Origin: Chitinophagaceae bacterium
Lineage (GTDB): Bacteria; Bacteroidota; Bacteroidia; Chitinophagales; Chitinophagaceae
Assembly: GCA_947447465.1 (NCBI GenBank)
Contig: CANFKE010000018.1
Span: forward strand, 1-64,000
DNA: 64,000 nucleotides
Direction of reading: 5' to 3'
Both the position numbers and the translations under genes were made by a program. A model generated the notes under the pieces. That model did not search any database. It was given only the letters and a program-made list of their open reading frames with translations, and was not told where the DNA came from. Below, one piece after another: positions 8,101 to 16,848 of the stretch (within the stretch, counting starts at the first letter, position 1; every line of letters starts with the position of its first letter).

Positions 8101-10917
8101 CGACGTTCCCGATGCTACACCTCCCACCGTGGCTGTTGTACCGGCACCTGCTACAGTAGCGGCAGCAGTAGTTCCGCTCGACCATGCACCACCTGTGGCA
8201 GTGTTGGCAAGAGATATCGTACTTCCCGCACACAAAGCTGAAGGGCCGGTTATAGGCGGCATCGCTGCATTTACTGTTATTGAATAGGTAACATAGCAAC
8301 CCGATGGCATTACATAGCTGATAGTAGCAGTACCGGTGGATACACCATAAACTGCTCCTGAGCTCGCATCAACTGTAGCTCGGGAAATAGTGCCGCTGCT
8401 CCACGAACCGCCTATAGTAGTTTCAGATAATGTAATGATACCGCCAACACATACAGTAGTTGGACCTGTAATATTGTTAGGAGCCGCAATGACAGTAACA
8501 ATTGCCGTATCAGAACATCCTGTGATCGGTGCGGTATAGGTAACTATGGCTGTCCCTACCCCAACACTGGTCACCAATCCCGTAGGAGTTATCGTAGCTA
8601 CTGATGCACTACCGCCACTCCATGTTCCTCCTGATGTAAGATCGGTAAGCGTGGTAGTAAAACCTCCGGTACATAAGTTGAAGAGACCTGTTATAGGAGA
8701 TGGTGGAGGATTGACTATAAGCGTCAATGTATAAGTATTTGTACAACCCGTTGTTGAGTTTTTAATCGTCAACGTCCCCGTATATGTATTCGCTGCAGTA
8801 CCTGCTGGCACACTCACGGTTATCGGGCTTGCAGGCAATGTTGTGAATGCGGTAATATCGGTTGGTCCGCCGGCTGGCAACCAGGTTAGCGTGTACTGAT
8901 TAGGCGTACTCACAGATCCTGTATATGCATAGGTAGCATTGGTAGCAGTTGCAGGATTATAGCAGATCGTAGCAGATGTGCTCAGACCAGTAAGGCTTAC
9001 TGCAATTACTGTATAAGTATTAGGTGTTGTAGGCGCAGTTGTTACCGTGTTCACATCAGTAGCTACAAGTCCTGTTGATGGATTCGCAAAAACAGTACCA
9101 CCTGTTGTCTGCGCTATAACATAATAAGAAATGACATCAGTACCGGTTACACCGCCCATTGTAGCGGCAGTTATTGTAAAATTCCATGTACCGCTGGCAC
9201 CTGTGCCGCTGGCCAGTGTACCCGAAGCATGGAACCATGTTCCTGCATTTTTTCTGAAGTATATCTGCGGAACTGTAGCACCACTGATCGGCACACCCAC
9301 TCCCGAGGTTATGGTCACACCATTCAGCGCCACATCTCCGGTACTGCAAGTAGTCGTTGGCAGCAAAGTGTAGGTAATTGTATTCGATACTATCTCGTCA
9401 GCACCCATCGTTGGCGTGGTAGTACTTCTTGTATTACCATCTATATCTGTAGTAATTGATGGTGTAGTTATCGGTGTACCTGAGGCTAAGACGTTGTTGG
9501 CAGCTAATGTTGTAAGGTGCAGGTCCGTTCCAGATATGAATGTAGGATTGTACGTGATAGAATTAACGTTACCTCCAAAGCCTGTTTGCATTGCTGCGAT
9601 GGTAGTTCTTGCCGATGTTAAAAATCCTAATGCGGTAGGTCCATAATAGTCATTGTAGTCTATTGATGAAAAAATAGTGTTGGCTGCGGTGCTGTATATC
9701 CCGTATCTGTTACCGGCAGTCTGATTGCTTAATAATATATTGTCCTTGACCTTTATTGAAGCTGCAGGTATCCCACCAGTCAAAATTTGATTAAAACATA
9801 AAGCTGCGGTTTTACCATTTGCGGCGGTACCTAGTTGATTAGTGGTCAGGTCCACAGAATTATGGTAAAAATTAAGGCCTCCTCCATAATCCATATATAC
9901 GCCAAAACCATTCAGACTTAGCGTTGCACTTGCTCTGCAGATCACATTCGAAATGAAATTATTATAAACATTAAAATTCACTGTAGCCGGATCCAGATCT
10001 AAATACATTCCATAGCAACCATATGATGTAACAGTATTAGAATTAGAAATGGTATTAATATTATTGCCAAAAATATTCCCGTTAGACAAAAGATAAGAAA
10101 AATTCATACCGGTTACCGATGACGAACCATTAATGCTTATGTTACTGATTGTATTATTACTGATAGTAAAGTTGGTAGCTTGCCAGAAAAATATCCCATC
10201 AAAACCACAACCCGTGATATTATTTCCGGTTATCAGCCAATTGATTTCGGGCAAAGTTGAACCGTATATAAGAATGCCCTCTTGTGCTCCTGAAATTGCA
10301 TTGTTCTGAATGGTATTATTCGAATTAGGTGCATCCGACGGATCATATAATGCCAGACTTCCACCGGATATAATAACATTACCTGTTCCTGTTGAACTAC
10401 CATTAGTAAGGGTACAGTTCTTAATAGTATTACCTGTAGATCCGAGAGAAGAAGATGGCGATCCTATCCTGATCGTATAATTACTAGCTGTGTTGGTATT
10501 ATTTATTGATAAATTTCTTGTGGTGCCTCCTGCCGTATTCGAGCCATCGATAGTTATGTTACTGCCCAAAATATAAAGAATACCTGTGGTAATGTTACCC
10601 GATATTACCGGATTAGTTGCAGATGCTGGCTTTATGGTAATAGAACTGTAGTTGGCTCCCCCGGTACCCGTAGGATTGATTGTAGATAATGCCGTCTCTG
10701 TAGTATTTCCTGTAACTGACAAGTTTACTACTCCTTGATGAGTACCTGCATTAATTGCAGTAACAGCAGCATTCAACGTAGTATATACGGTAGGTCCTAC
10801 CGTACCTGCTGTTGCTGTCACAGTGATCTGTGCCTGTGCTAAAGAAACAGTCAATAGAGCTAAAACAAAAATAGATAGAGTTAAAAACTTACCTTTCAGC
10901 AATGTATAGATAGACAT
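5134..10917 (-). CDS. Giant T9SS-secreted protein: beta-helix plus Ig-like repeats (paralog 1)
   Basis: The 1927-residue protein starts with a signal peptide (MSIYTLLKGKFLTLSIFVLA, cut near AQAQ). Residues of about 60-500 form a right-handed beta-helix region with many Asn-rich turns (NNTIQNN, GNNITG). A spacer follows, then ten Ig-like repeats of 70-80 residues (about 730-1475). Each has the pattern ITG..VC....T.LS..T.GGTWSS...ATV...G.V.G...GTA.ITYT...GC....V.VNPLP, with two cysteines that could form a disulfide. Four PKD/Ig-like repeats with YQW.VN and NGD follow (about 1475-1832). The end is a T9SS type A sorting domain with LLPNPNSGSFTIKG. It is probably a surface or extracellular structural protein or adhesin. 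The part nearest the sorting domain is nearly identical to paralog 2. Confidence 0.88.
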   Translation of the reverse strand: MSIYTLLKGKFLTLSIFVLALLTVSLAQAQITVTATAGTVGPTVYTTLNAAVTAINAGTHQGVVNLSVTGNTTETALSTINPTGTGGANYSSITIKPASATNPVISGNITTGILYILGSNITIDGSNTAGGTTRNLSINNTNTASNYTIRIGSPSSSLGSTGNTIKNCTLTNGSSTGTGNVIISGGSLALYDPSDAPNSNNTIQNNAISGAQEGILIYGSTLPEINWLITGNNITGCGFDGIFFWQATNFTISNNTISNISINGSSSVTGMNFSYLLSNGNIFGNNINTISNSNTVTSYGCYGMYLDLDPATVNFNVYNNFISNVICRASATLSLNGFGVYMDYGGGLNFYHNSVDLTTNQLGTAANGKTAALCFNQILTGGIPAASIKVKDNILLSNQTAGNRYGIYSTAANTIFSSIDYNDYYGPTALGFLTSARTTIAAMQTGFGGNVNSITYNPTFISGTDLHLTTLAANNVLASGTPITTPSITTDIDGNTRSTTTPTMGADEIVSNTITYTLLPTTTCSTGDVALNGVTITSGVGVPISGATVPQIYFRKNAGTWFHASGTLASGTGASGTWNFTITAATMGGVTGTDVISYYVIAQTTGGTVFANPSTGLVATDVNTVTTAPTTPNTYTVIAVSLTGLSTSATICYNPATATNATYAYTGSVSTPNQYTLTWLPAGGPTDITAFTTLPASPITVSVPAGTAANTYTGTLTIKNSTTGCTNTYTLTLIVNPPPSPITGLFNLCTGGFTTTLTDLTSGGTWSGGSASVATITPTGLVTSVGVGTAIVTYTAPITGCSDTAIVTVIAAPNNITGPTTVCVGGIITLSETTIGGSWSSGTISRATVDASSGAVYGVSTGTATISYVMPSGCYVTYSITVNAAMPPITGPSALCAGSTISLANTATGGAWSSGTTAAATVAGAGTTATVGGVASGTSAITYAVSIGCSTSTTITVNPLPSPITGPTGVCAGGATISLSDASGTGSWGSSGPSATATITSGGVVTGVAAGSVTITYTLPVTGCYVTLPVTVNPLPAAITGASAVCDNGATVTVTDATGTGSWSGGPSGTLSIDAAGTITGIAAGAGTITYTLPLTGCYVTRAITVNPVPSAIVGTPVVCLNQSATLTDATTPGTWSSTNTANVIIGSTTGVMTGVGVGTANIVYTLTSTGCYAIITATVNPLPAPIGGATTTVCGGGASITLTETSTGGTWSSGATGTATVDASGVVYGVTAGVAPITYTITSTGCYISTNVTVLPIPAAITGVMSACEAGGVTTLSDVTTPGTWSISPSGIGSISAGGVVTGISAGAATVTYTGSNSCYTTMSITINPLPATISGSLSVCQTSVTTLSSTPGGTWIVGNPFVATVSAGGGVTGLTPGISAITYTLPTGCRTISSVTVNPIPAPITGSAAICINGISTLSNTVGGGTWTSSDPAVASIDATTGVAYGASIGAATITYTTGTSGCFVTLPVNVTSIVIPTVTVNASPSATVCAGDLVNYSASIVNGGSSPLYVWSVNNVILSGASTYSYVPADGDVVRLWILSSYGCAVPDTASNLVTMTVHPIVTPSLTLAITGGDTVCTGAFTTINAVPTGGGSAPLYQWYVNLAPVGTSSSYGYVPTNGDVVTAVMTSNAFCRTATTASATKVITVSPFITPFVSINSSLGLTTCEGYPEIFTTNMTGGGTAPTYQWAVNGVNTVAGPLFSYAPVNGDNVQVTMTSNFPCLTTPFATANETITVLPITQPIGAISAQPGYIIPAGMNDTFTVTLTSGGGLAPTYQWFIDNVPVAGATNTVFITNTLINGDSVSCQVTNTDQCSGVSVFTSLVIAIGNNVGVHELNQKGVNLSLLPNPNSGSFTIKGDLGVKVNDEVVISITDVLGRKVHSQSARSVNGQLNTQISLDGTLANGQYILSVQSENVNKIFHFVLEQ
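5411..5972 (-). repeat. Near-identical module shared with paralog 2 (copy A)
   Basis: This stretch of about 560 bp encodes the last two and a half PKD/Ig-like repeats of paralog 1. It matches 11410-11971 at nearly every base, and only about three amino acids differ over roughly 190 residues. The flanking repeats and the sorting domains on either side are clearly diverged. The two copies are offset by almost exactly 6.0 kb in direct orientation. Confidence 0.9.
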
Positions 10918-11066
10918 AACAGTGATTTTATAGTACTATTCAATATAGATTATGCACTATAAACTTAACATTTTTTGACTATCAGAGAAAATTTTATTTT
11001 TATATATTTAAAAAATTATTTTTTAGATCCATAATACTAACTTTTAGTTAATATTTTTCACAAATA

Positions 11067-11103
11067 ATAAAGCAGCCCGTCCGGTATGGACGGGCTGCTT
11101 TAT
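11067..11103 (-). terminator. Terminator after paralog 2
   Basis: A 16-bp perfect stem (ATAAAGCAGCCCGTCC and its complement) has a GGTAT-type loop. It lies 30 nt past the stop of the 11133-16559 gene on the minus strand. The 215-bp gap to the next gene holds nothing else I can recognise. Confidence 0.75.
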
Positions 11104-11132
11104 TTATATAAGCTTAAAAACTATTTACTGAA

Positions 11133-14100
11133 TTACTTCTGTAGTGAGAAATGGAATGTCTTACTCAGGTTGGTTGAATGTAAATTCAGAAGATACATAC
11201 CTGCTGCAAGATCTTCACTCAGGTTAATCTGCTCATCAATTACACCATCCTTTGTATGCACCACATTCTTGTAAATTACCTGACCCAGCATATTGGCAAT
11301 TTCAAGATTCACATCTTCATTGTTAGCAACACCTGCATTTCCCTTTACTGTGAATGTTCCGCTATTAGGGTTAGGTATCAGTAAAAGATCGCTACCCTGC
11401 AGTGTTAACTCATGTACACCCACATTATTACCAATTGCGATCACCAGAGAAGTGAATACGCTGACACCACTGCACTGATCAGTATTGGTTACCTGACAGC
11501 TTACTGAGTCTCCGTTGATTAGCGTATTCGTGATAAATACGGTATTGGTAGCTCCCGCTACTGGTACGTTATCAATGAACCACTGGTAAGTTGGCGCAAG
11601 ACCACCACCACTCGTCAGGGTAACTGTGAACGTATCATTCATACCGGCAGGTATGATGTATCCCGGCTGTGCCGAAATGGTACCTATTGGCTGAGTGATA
11701 GGCAACACAGTGATCGTCTCATTCGCAGTAGCAAATGGTGTGGTCAGACAAGGGAAATTACTCGTCATGGTCACTTGTACATTATCACCATTTACCGGTG
11801 CATAGCTAAACAACGGACCGGCAACTGTATTGATACCATTTACTGCCCACTGATAGGTTGGTGCAGTACCACCACCGGTCATATTGGTGGTGAATATCTC
11901 AGGGTAGCCTTCACATGTCGTCAGTCCTAAAGAAGAATTGATAGACACGAATGGAGTGATGAACGGACTGACAGTAATGATCTTAGTTGCAGAAGCAGTA
12001 GTGGCGGTACTGCAAAATGCATTACTTGTCATAACAGCAGTAACCACATCTCCATTGGCTGGGGTGTATGACACTGAAGTACCTGAACCTGCAAATGCAA
12101 GATTCACATACCACTGATAAGTTGGAGAAGTTCCACCTGCAACAGGGTTAGCGTTAACTGTTGTCAGCGCTCCTGTACATACTGTGTCTCCACCGGCTAT
12201 GGAAAGGCTCAATGCAGGTGTAACTATCGGATGTACCGTCATAGTTATCCAACTGCTGGCAGTATCAGGCACTGCGCATGAATAGCTGCTCATCACCCAT
12301 AATCTTACAAGATCACCATCTTGTGGCACATACCTGTAAGTAGTTGCGTTGGAAAGAATTACATTATTGATGCTCCATACATAGAGCGGACTTGAGCCAC
12401 CATTGGTGATCGTTGCTGAATAACTAACGGTATCTCCCGCACACACCGTACTAGACGGACTGGCTGCCAATGCAACAGTAGGGGCAATAAGTCCATTAAC
12501 AGTAATAGGCAATGTTGCGAAACAGCCACTGGTACCTGTTGTATAGGTCATTGTCGCTGCACCTACTACAAGGCCATGCATGATACCTGTAGTCGCTTCA
12601 ATAGAAGCTATACTCGGAGCACTACTGGTCCAAGTACCGCCGGGCACTGTATTCGATAATGTAGCCACACCACCAAAACATACATAGTTCTGACCACCTA
12701 TTGCATTCGGAATAGCATTAACGGTTACAGTTGTTGAAGTACGGCACCCTGTAGGCAATGTGTAGGTAACAGTGCTCGTTCCTGGCAAAATACCACCTAC
12801 ACCACCACCTGTACTTACAGAGGCTATGAATGGACTACCAACGGTCCATGAACCACCGGCACTGGTAGATGATAGTGTTGTAACTGCCAACTGACATACA
12901 GACAAGGTACCTGTTATTGGTGCCGGTAAAGGATTGATAGTGATAGGAGTGGTAATAAAGCAACCATTACTCCTTGTATAAGTAACTGTTGGTGTACCGG
13001 CTGATATTCCGGTTACTACACCACCTGCTGATATTGTAGCAAAGCCACCACCGCTGATACTCCATGATCCAGGTGTAGTAGCGTCAGTAAGTACAGTAGT
13101 TCCACCTGCTTCACAGGCAGCTGCTGTTCCTGAAATAGCAGCAGGAACAGGCAATACTGTAACATTCCTCGACACCAAACAACCTGTTGCAGTAAGTGTA
13201 TAGGTAATCGGTGCAGTACCTGCAGCAACGCCTGTAACTACTCCAGTAGTTGCATCTATTGTTGCTATTGAAAGATCACCACTGCTCCATGCGCCGCCGG
13301 TTGTGGCATCGGTAAGCGTAATGACAGCTCCATTGCTGCATACAGTATCAGTAATACCACTAATAGCAACCGGAAGCGGATTAACTGTTGCAGCCAATAC
13401 AACATAACAGCCTGTTGCAGGCAATGTATAAACTATGGTTGCAGAGCCTGCACCTGCTCCGGTCATTACACCAGAGGCAGCATCGATCGAGGCGATTGAA
13501 GTATTGGTAGAACTCCATGTACCGGCACCTGTCGCATCGGTCAAGGTTGTTTGATCATTCAGACAAACAACAGGATTACCTCCTATTGCTGCTGGCAATG
13601 GATTGACTGTAATGGCTCTTGTCACATAACATCCGGTCAAAGGCAAGGTATAGCTGACTGTACCTGCACCCGCAGTACCTCCGGTAATAGTACCTGCAGC
13701 ATCTATAGATAAGGTACCTGCAGGACTTGCACTCCATGATCCTGTACCTGTAGCATCAGCAACTGTTACTGTTGCTCCGCCTTCACATACTGCACTTGCA
13801 CCTGTAATAGCAGCAGGCAATGGATTGACAGTTATCGGAGTAGTAACATAACAACCGGTTACAGGCAATGTGTAAGTAATAGTAACGCTTCCCGCTGCTA
13901 CACCCGTAACTACGCCAACGGTATTGATAGTTGCTGATGACGAAGGTCCTGAACTACTCCATGAACCTGTACCTGTTGCATCTGTTAATGATATCGTAGA
14001 TCCGCCAGCACATACTGCTGATGGTCCGCTGATAGCGGCAGGCAATGGATTGACTGTAATGGTTGTATATGCATTACAACCTAATCCTGTCGAATATGTA

Positions 14101-16559
14101 ATAATTGATGATCCCGAAGCTACACCGCCTACAGTTGCTGTAGTTCCTGCACCGGCTATAGTTGCTGCTGATGTAGTACCGCTTGTCCAGGTACCTCCTG
14201 TTGCGGTATTGCCAAGACTGATAGTACTTCCCGCACATACAGCACTTGAGCCTGTGATCGAAGGCATTGCAGGGCTAACTGGAACTGATGTACTAACATA
14301 ACAACCCGATGGCAATACATAACTGATAGTAGCAGTACCTGTAGAAACACCATATACCGCACCTGTTGATGAGTTCACAGTAGCAATACCTGTAGTACCA
14401 CTCACCCATGATCCTCCGGTTGTTGTCGTACTCAAAGTTATAACACCACCACCTGCACATAATGTTGTAGTACCCGTAATAGGATTGGGTGAACCGATTA
14501 CATTGACCAAAGCGGTATCTGTACAACCGGTTACCGGTGCTGTATATGTAATGATCGCAGAACCTATTCCTACACCTGACACCATACCTGTAGTACTGTT
14601 TACAGTAGCTATTGCAGGGGTTGCGGTTGTCCATGTACCGCCGGTAGTAGTGTTGCTCAGAGTAGTTGTTCCTGCTACACACACAGAATTAGCTCCGGTT
14701 ATCGCCGGTATACCCGGTGTTACGGTTATCACCATGAAAGCCGTACAGCCTGATGCGGTATAGTACACAGTATCAGTACCGGAAGAAAGACCTGTAATAA
14801 CTCCGGTAGTAGCATTAATTGACGCTACTGTAGTATTGGAAGTCGTCCATGTTCCACCGGCTGTTGTATTTGACAATGTCACTGAAGCACCTAGGCAAAT
14901 ACTGCTTGTACCCGTTATCGCTGCCGCACCGGGATTAATAGTAACTACTGCAGTATCTGAAGAAGTACAAACACCATTAGTTACTGTTCCTATATAATTA
15001 ACAACAGTAGTGGTAGAAATCGTAGTTGGGTGTACATAAACATTAAGCGCCGGTGTACCTGCAACATAGGCAGTTGTACCCGCAGCATTACTGTAAAGAT
15101 TTGTAATTGGAGTCCAGACAGGTGCCGATAATGGTTGTAGACCGGTAGCCGTAATATCATCCAGATAACAATCATTTCCAAACAAGCTAACTCCCTGGAA
15201 TAACACATAATTCGTAGCACCTGAGAATGAAGCAGGTATAGCTACAGTATATTGTTGCCATCCCGAAGCAGTAGTAGTTGAAGCACCGGTTACAGATCCT
15301 GTTATTGGCTGATCTGCAGTTCTGGGTACGAACCCTAAAGATGTTGCACCTGTCATACTACCTGTAGTGTTCATATATACGCCCCATCCTTCATTAGCAT
15401 ATCCGGTTCCGGTATAAAAACTACCAAAATCTCTGTAAACCCAAAAAGTGATCTGGCCTCCGGTTATACCGGTCATACTGAACGCAGGAGAAATAAGCGC
15501 CGCAGAAATACCACTATAACTGAAACTATGAAAATCTGCAAAAAAGCTGCCTGAGTGTGGACTTGCAGTTGGGAAACTACCTGCTGAAGCTTGTGTAATA
15601 TAAGCAGTAGAAGTAGCATTCGTATTCCATCCGCTTACCGGAGTTCCCGGCACTGTTGGAACACCGCTTTCCCATCCTTGTGCTGGAAATAAATTTACTG
15701 TAGCTGGTGGTAATGTAGCTGTCAATGTTACTGTTCCACCATTACATATAGTAGCTACCGATGGTGTAACAACAGGAGCTGGAGGCGCAGATAGTAGATT
15801 CACAGTAGTTGTTGCAATAGCAGTACAACTACCATTGGATGCAGTCAGTGTATATGTTCCAGTCGTTGATATACTTGGTGCACTTGGTGACAATACACCC
15901 GATGTAAATCCTCCTGGTCCTGTCCAGGTATAGGTAGGCGCCGTAGTAACACCTGTCAAGGGTACTGGTGCACCCGGACAAACTGGACCTCCGTTAGATG
16001 CAGAAACCGTAAAAGGACATGCATTACCTATTGTAACCACATAATCATGAGTTTGGCCCCATGAGTAAAGACCACAGGGATTTGAAGTTGCCCCGGAATA
16101 CCAGTTACACCTTAAACGTAAATATGTTTGTCCGGGAGTAGCTGTAAGTGGTATAGTTACTGATACTACATAGGTATTGTTGTTACCACCTGTCGAGACG
16201 CCACTCAAAACACTTTCACCCGCAGCCAGAGTTCCATCCTGATTGTAGTCTATCCAACCATACGCATTATCTCCTCCTACAGTACCAAAAGTAGATACAC
16301 TGAGTGTATAGGTATTTCCCGGTATTAATAAAGGATTGGGAGTTGCAAACACAGAAGACCCCGTAGTCAATCCAGAACAAGTTGTGCTATTGTTGATCGT
16401 AGCAAATGTTACATTAGTAAAGTAATCTGTACTACAACCATATGTTGTCGAAACCGCACATAATGTTGGTAATGCCTTTACAATATTGCTAAACAAAGTA
16501 AAACACCCTACCAACAGCAACAATAGTACACTTCTCAGAGAGAATATATTTTTCATCAT
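11133..16559 (-). CDS. Giant T9SS-secreted protein: GEVED, lectin-like domain, Ig-like repeats (paralog 2)
   Basis: The 1808-residue protein starts MMKNIF followed by a signal peptide; either of the two adjacent ATG codons is possible. A GEVED domain occupies about 80-180, recognised by WIDYNQDGTLAAGE and a closing THDYVVTIG. A PKD-like repeat lies at about 180-255, and a jelly-roll or anchor-J-like domain (FPAQGWESG...) at about 285-475. Eleven two-cysteine Ig-like repeats (about 540-1356) resemble those of paralog 1, and four PKD/Ig-like repeats follow (1356-1713). The T9SS sorting domain contains LLIPNPNSGTFTVKG and ends in FHFSLQK. GEVED domains carry Asp-rich loops that may bind calcium. 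An extracellular structural or adhesive role is the likely one. Confidence 0.88.
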   Translation of the reverse strand: MMKNIFSLRSVLLLLLVGCFTLFSNIVKALPTLCAVSTTYGCSTDYFTNVTFATINNSTTCSGLTTGSSVFATPNPLLIPGNTYTLSVSTFGTVGGDNAYGWIDYNQDGTLAAGESVLSGVSTGGNNNTYVVSVTIPLTATPGQTYLRLRCNWYSGATSNPCGLYSWGQTHDYVVTIGNACPFTVSASNGGPVCPGAPVPLTGVTTAPTYTWTGPGGFTSGVLSPSAPSISTTGTYTLTASNGSCTAIATTTVNLLSAPPAPVVTPSVATICNGGTVTLTATLPPATVNLFPAQGWESGVPTVPGTPVSGWNTNATSTAYITQASAGSFPTASPHSGSFFADFHSFSYSGISAALISPAFSMTGITGGQITFWVYRDFGSFYTGTGYANEGWGVYMNTTGSMTGATSLGFVPRTADQPITGSVTGASTTTASGWQQYTVAIPASFSGATNYVLFQGVSLFGNDCYLDDITATGLQPLSAPVWTPITNLYSNAAGTTAYVAGTPALNVYVHPTTISTTTVVNYIGTVTNGVCTSSDTAVVTINPGAAAITGTSSICLGASVTLSNTTAGGTWTTSNTTVASINATTGVITGLSSGTDTVYYTASGCTAFMVITVTPGIPAITGANSVCVAGTTTLSNTTTGGTWTTATPAIATVNSTTGMVSGVGIGSAIITYTAPVTGCTDTALVNVIGSPNPITGTTTLCAGGGVITLSTTTTGGSWVSGTTGIATVNSSTGAVYGVSTGTATISYVLPSGCYVSTSVPVSPAMPSITGSSAVCAGSTISLGNTATGGTWTSGTTSAATIAGAGTTATVGGVASGSSIITYSTGLGCNAYTTITVNPLPAAISGPSAVCAGGSTISLTDATGTGSWSSSGPSSSATINTVGVVTGVAAGSVTITYTLPVTGCYVTTPITVNPLPAAITGASAVCEGGATVTVADATGTGSWSASPAGTLSIDAAGTITGGTAGAGTVSYTLPLTGCYVTRAITVNPLPAAIGGNPVVCLNDQTTLTDATGAGTWSSTNTSIASIDAASGVMTGAGAGSATIVYTLPATGCYVVLAATVNPLPVAISGITDTVCSNGAVITLTDATTGGAWSSGDLSIATIDATTGVVTGVAAGTAPITYTLTATGCLVSRNVTVLPVPAAISGTAAACEAGGTTVLTDATTPGSWSISGGGFATISAGGVVTGISAGTPTVTYTRSNGCFITTPITINPLPAPITGTLSVCQLAVTTLSSTSAGGSWTVGSPFIASVSTGGGVGGILPGTSTVTYTLPTGCRTSTTVTVNAIPNAIGGQNYVCFGGVATLSNTVPGGTWTSSAPSIASIEATTGIMHGLVVGAATMTYTTGTSGCFATLPITVNGLIAPTVALAASPSSTVCAGDTVSYSATITNGGSSPLYVWSINNVILSNATTYRYVPQDGDLVRLWVMSSYSCAVPDTASSWITMTVHPIVTPALSLSIAGGDTVCTGALTTVNANPVAGGTSPTYQWYVNLAFAGSGTSVSYTPANGDVVTAVMTSNAFCSTATTASATKIITVSPFITPFVSINSSLGLTTCEGYPEIFTTNMTGGGTAPTYQWAVNGINTVAGPLFSYAPVNGDNVQVTMTSNFPCLTTPFATANETITVLPITQPIGTISAQPGYIIPAGMNDTFTVTLTSGGGLAPTYQWFIDNVPVAGATNTVFITNTLINGDSVSCQVTNTDQCSGVSVFTSLVIAIGNNVGVHELTLQGSDLLLIPNPNSGTFTVKGNAGVANNEDVNLEIANMLGQVIYKNVVHTKDGVIDEQINLSEDLAAGMYLLNLHSTNLSKTFHFSLQK
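11410..11971 (-). repeat. Near-identical module shared with paralog 1 (copy B)
   Basis: This is the partner of 5411-5972. It covers the codons from the FITPFVSINSSLGLTTCEG repeat to IAIGNNVGVHEL. The differences are scattered and mostly synonymous. The boundary on the sorting-domain side is abrupt, just after VHEL. Confidence 0.9.
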
Positions 16560-16784
16560 GACCTAATTAAAAAATTGATGAGTATAATTTTAACGGAAAG
16601 TTAATTATTTCATATTACCGCAACAAATTTTTGTCAGCTTTTTTATTAACATCAAATTTATAATTAATTCATACATCGCAACCAAAACACAAAATATTAT
16701 GTTTAATATGTACTGCAACATATTTACAGATCAGGAAATATCAATGAAATATCTTGACTCCACAAAGCGAATAATCCAACAAAA

Positions 16785-16813
16785 AAAGACCTCCCGATTT
16801 TCGGGAGGTCTTT
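16785..16813 (-). terminator. Terminator after paralog 3
   Basis: A 13-bp stem (AAAGACCTCCCGA and its complement) has a 3-nt loop and is followed on the minus strand by a T run. It sits 36 nt beyond the stop of the 16849-24552 gene. The rest of the 289-bp gap up to 16559 is AT-rich and shows no gene. Confidence 0.8.
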
Positions 16814-16848
16814 GCTAACGTCTATAAAATATAGGTGTGCCCTATCTA

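Noticed and set aside
6800-9700. Plus-strand open frames opposite the giant genes, with Val/Pro/Ala-rich translations
   Set aside because: They are antisense shadows of Thr/Gly/Ser-rich repeats, which rarely produce stop codons on the other strand.
13016-14763. Open frames on both strands within paralog 2
   Set aside because: Composition reflects frame-shifted repeat sequence. No promoter, signal or family resemblance is seen.
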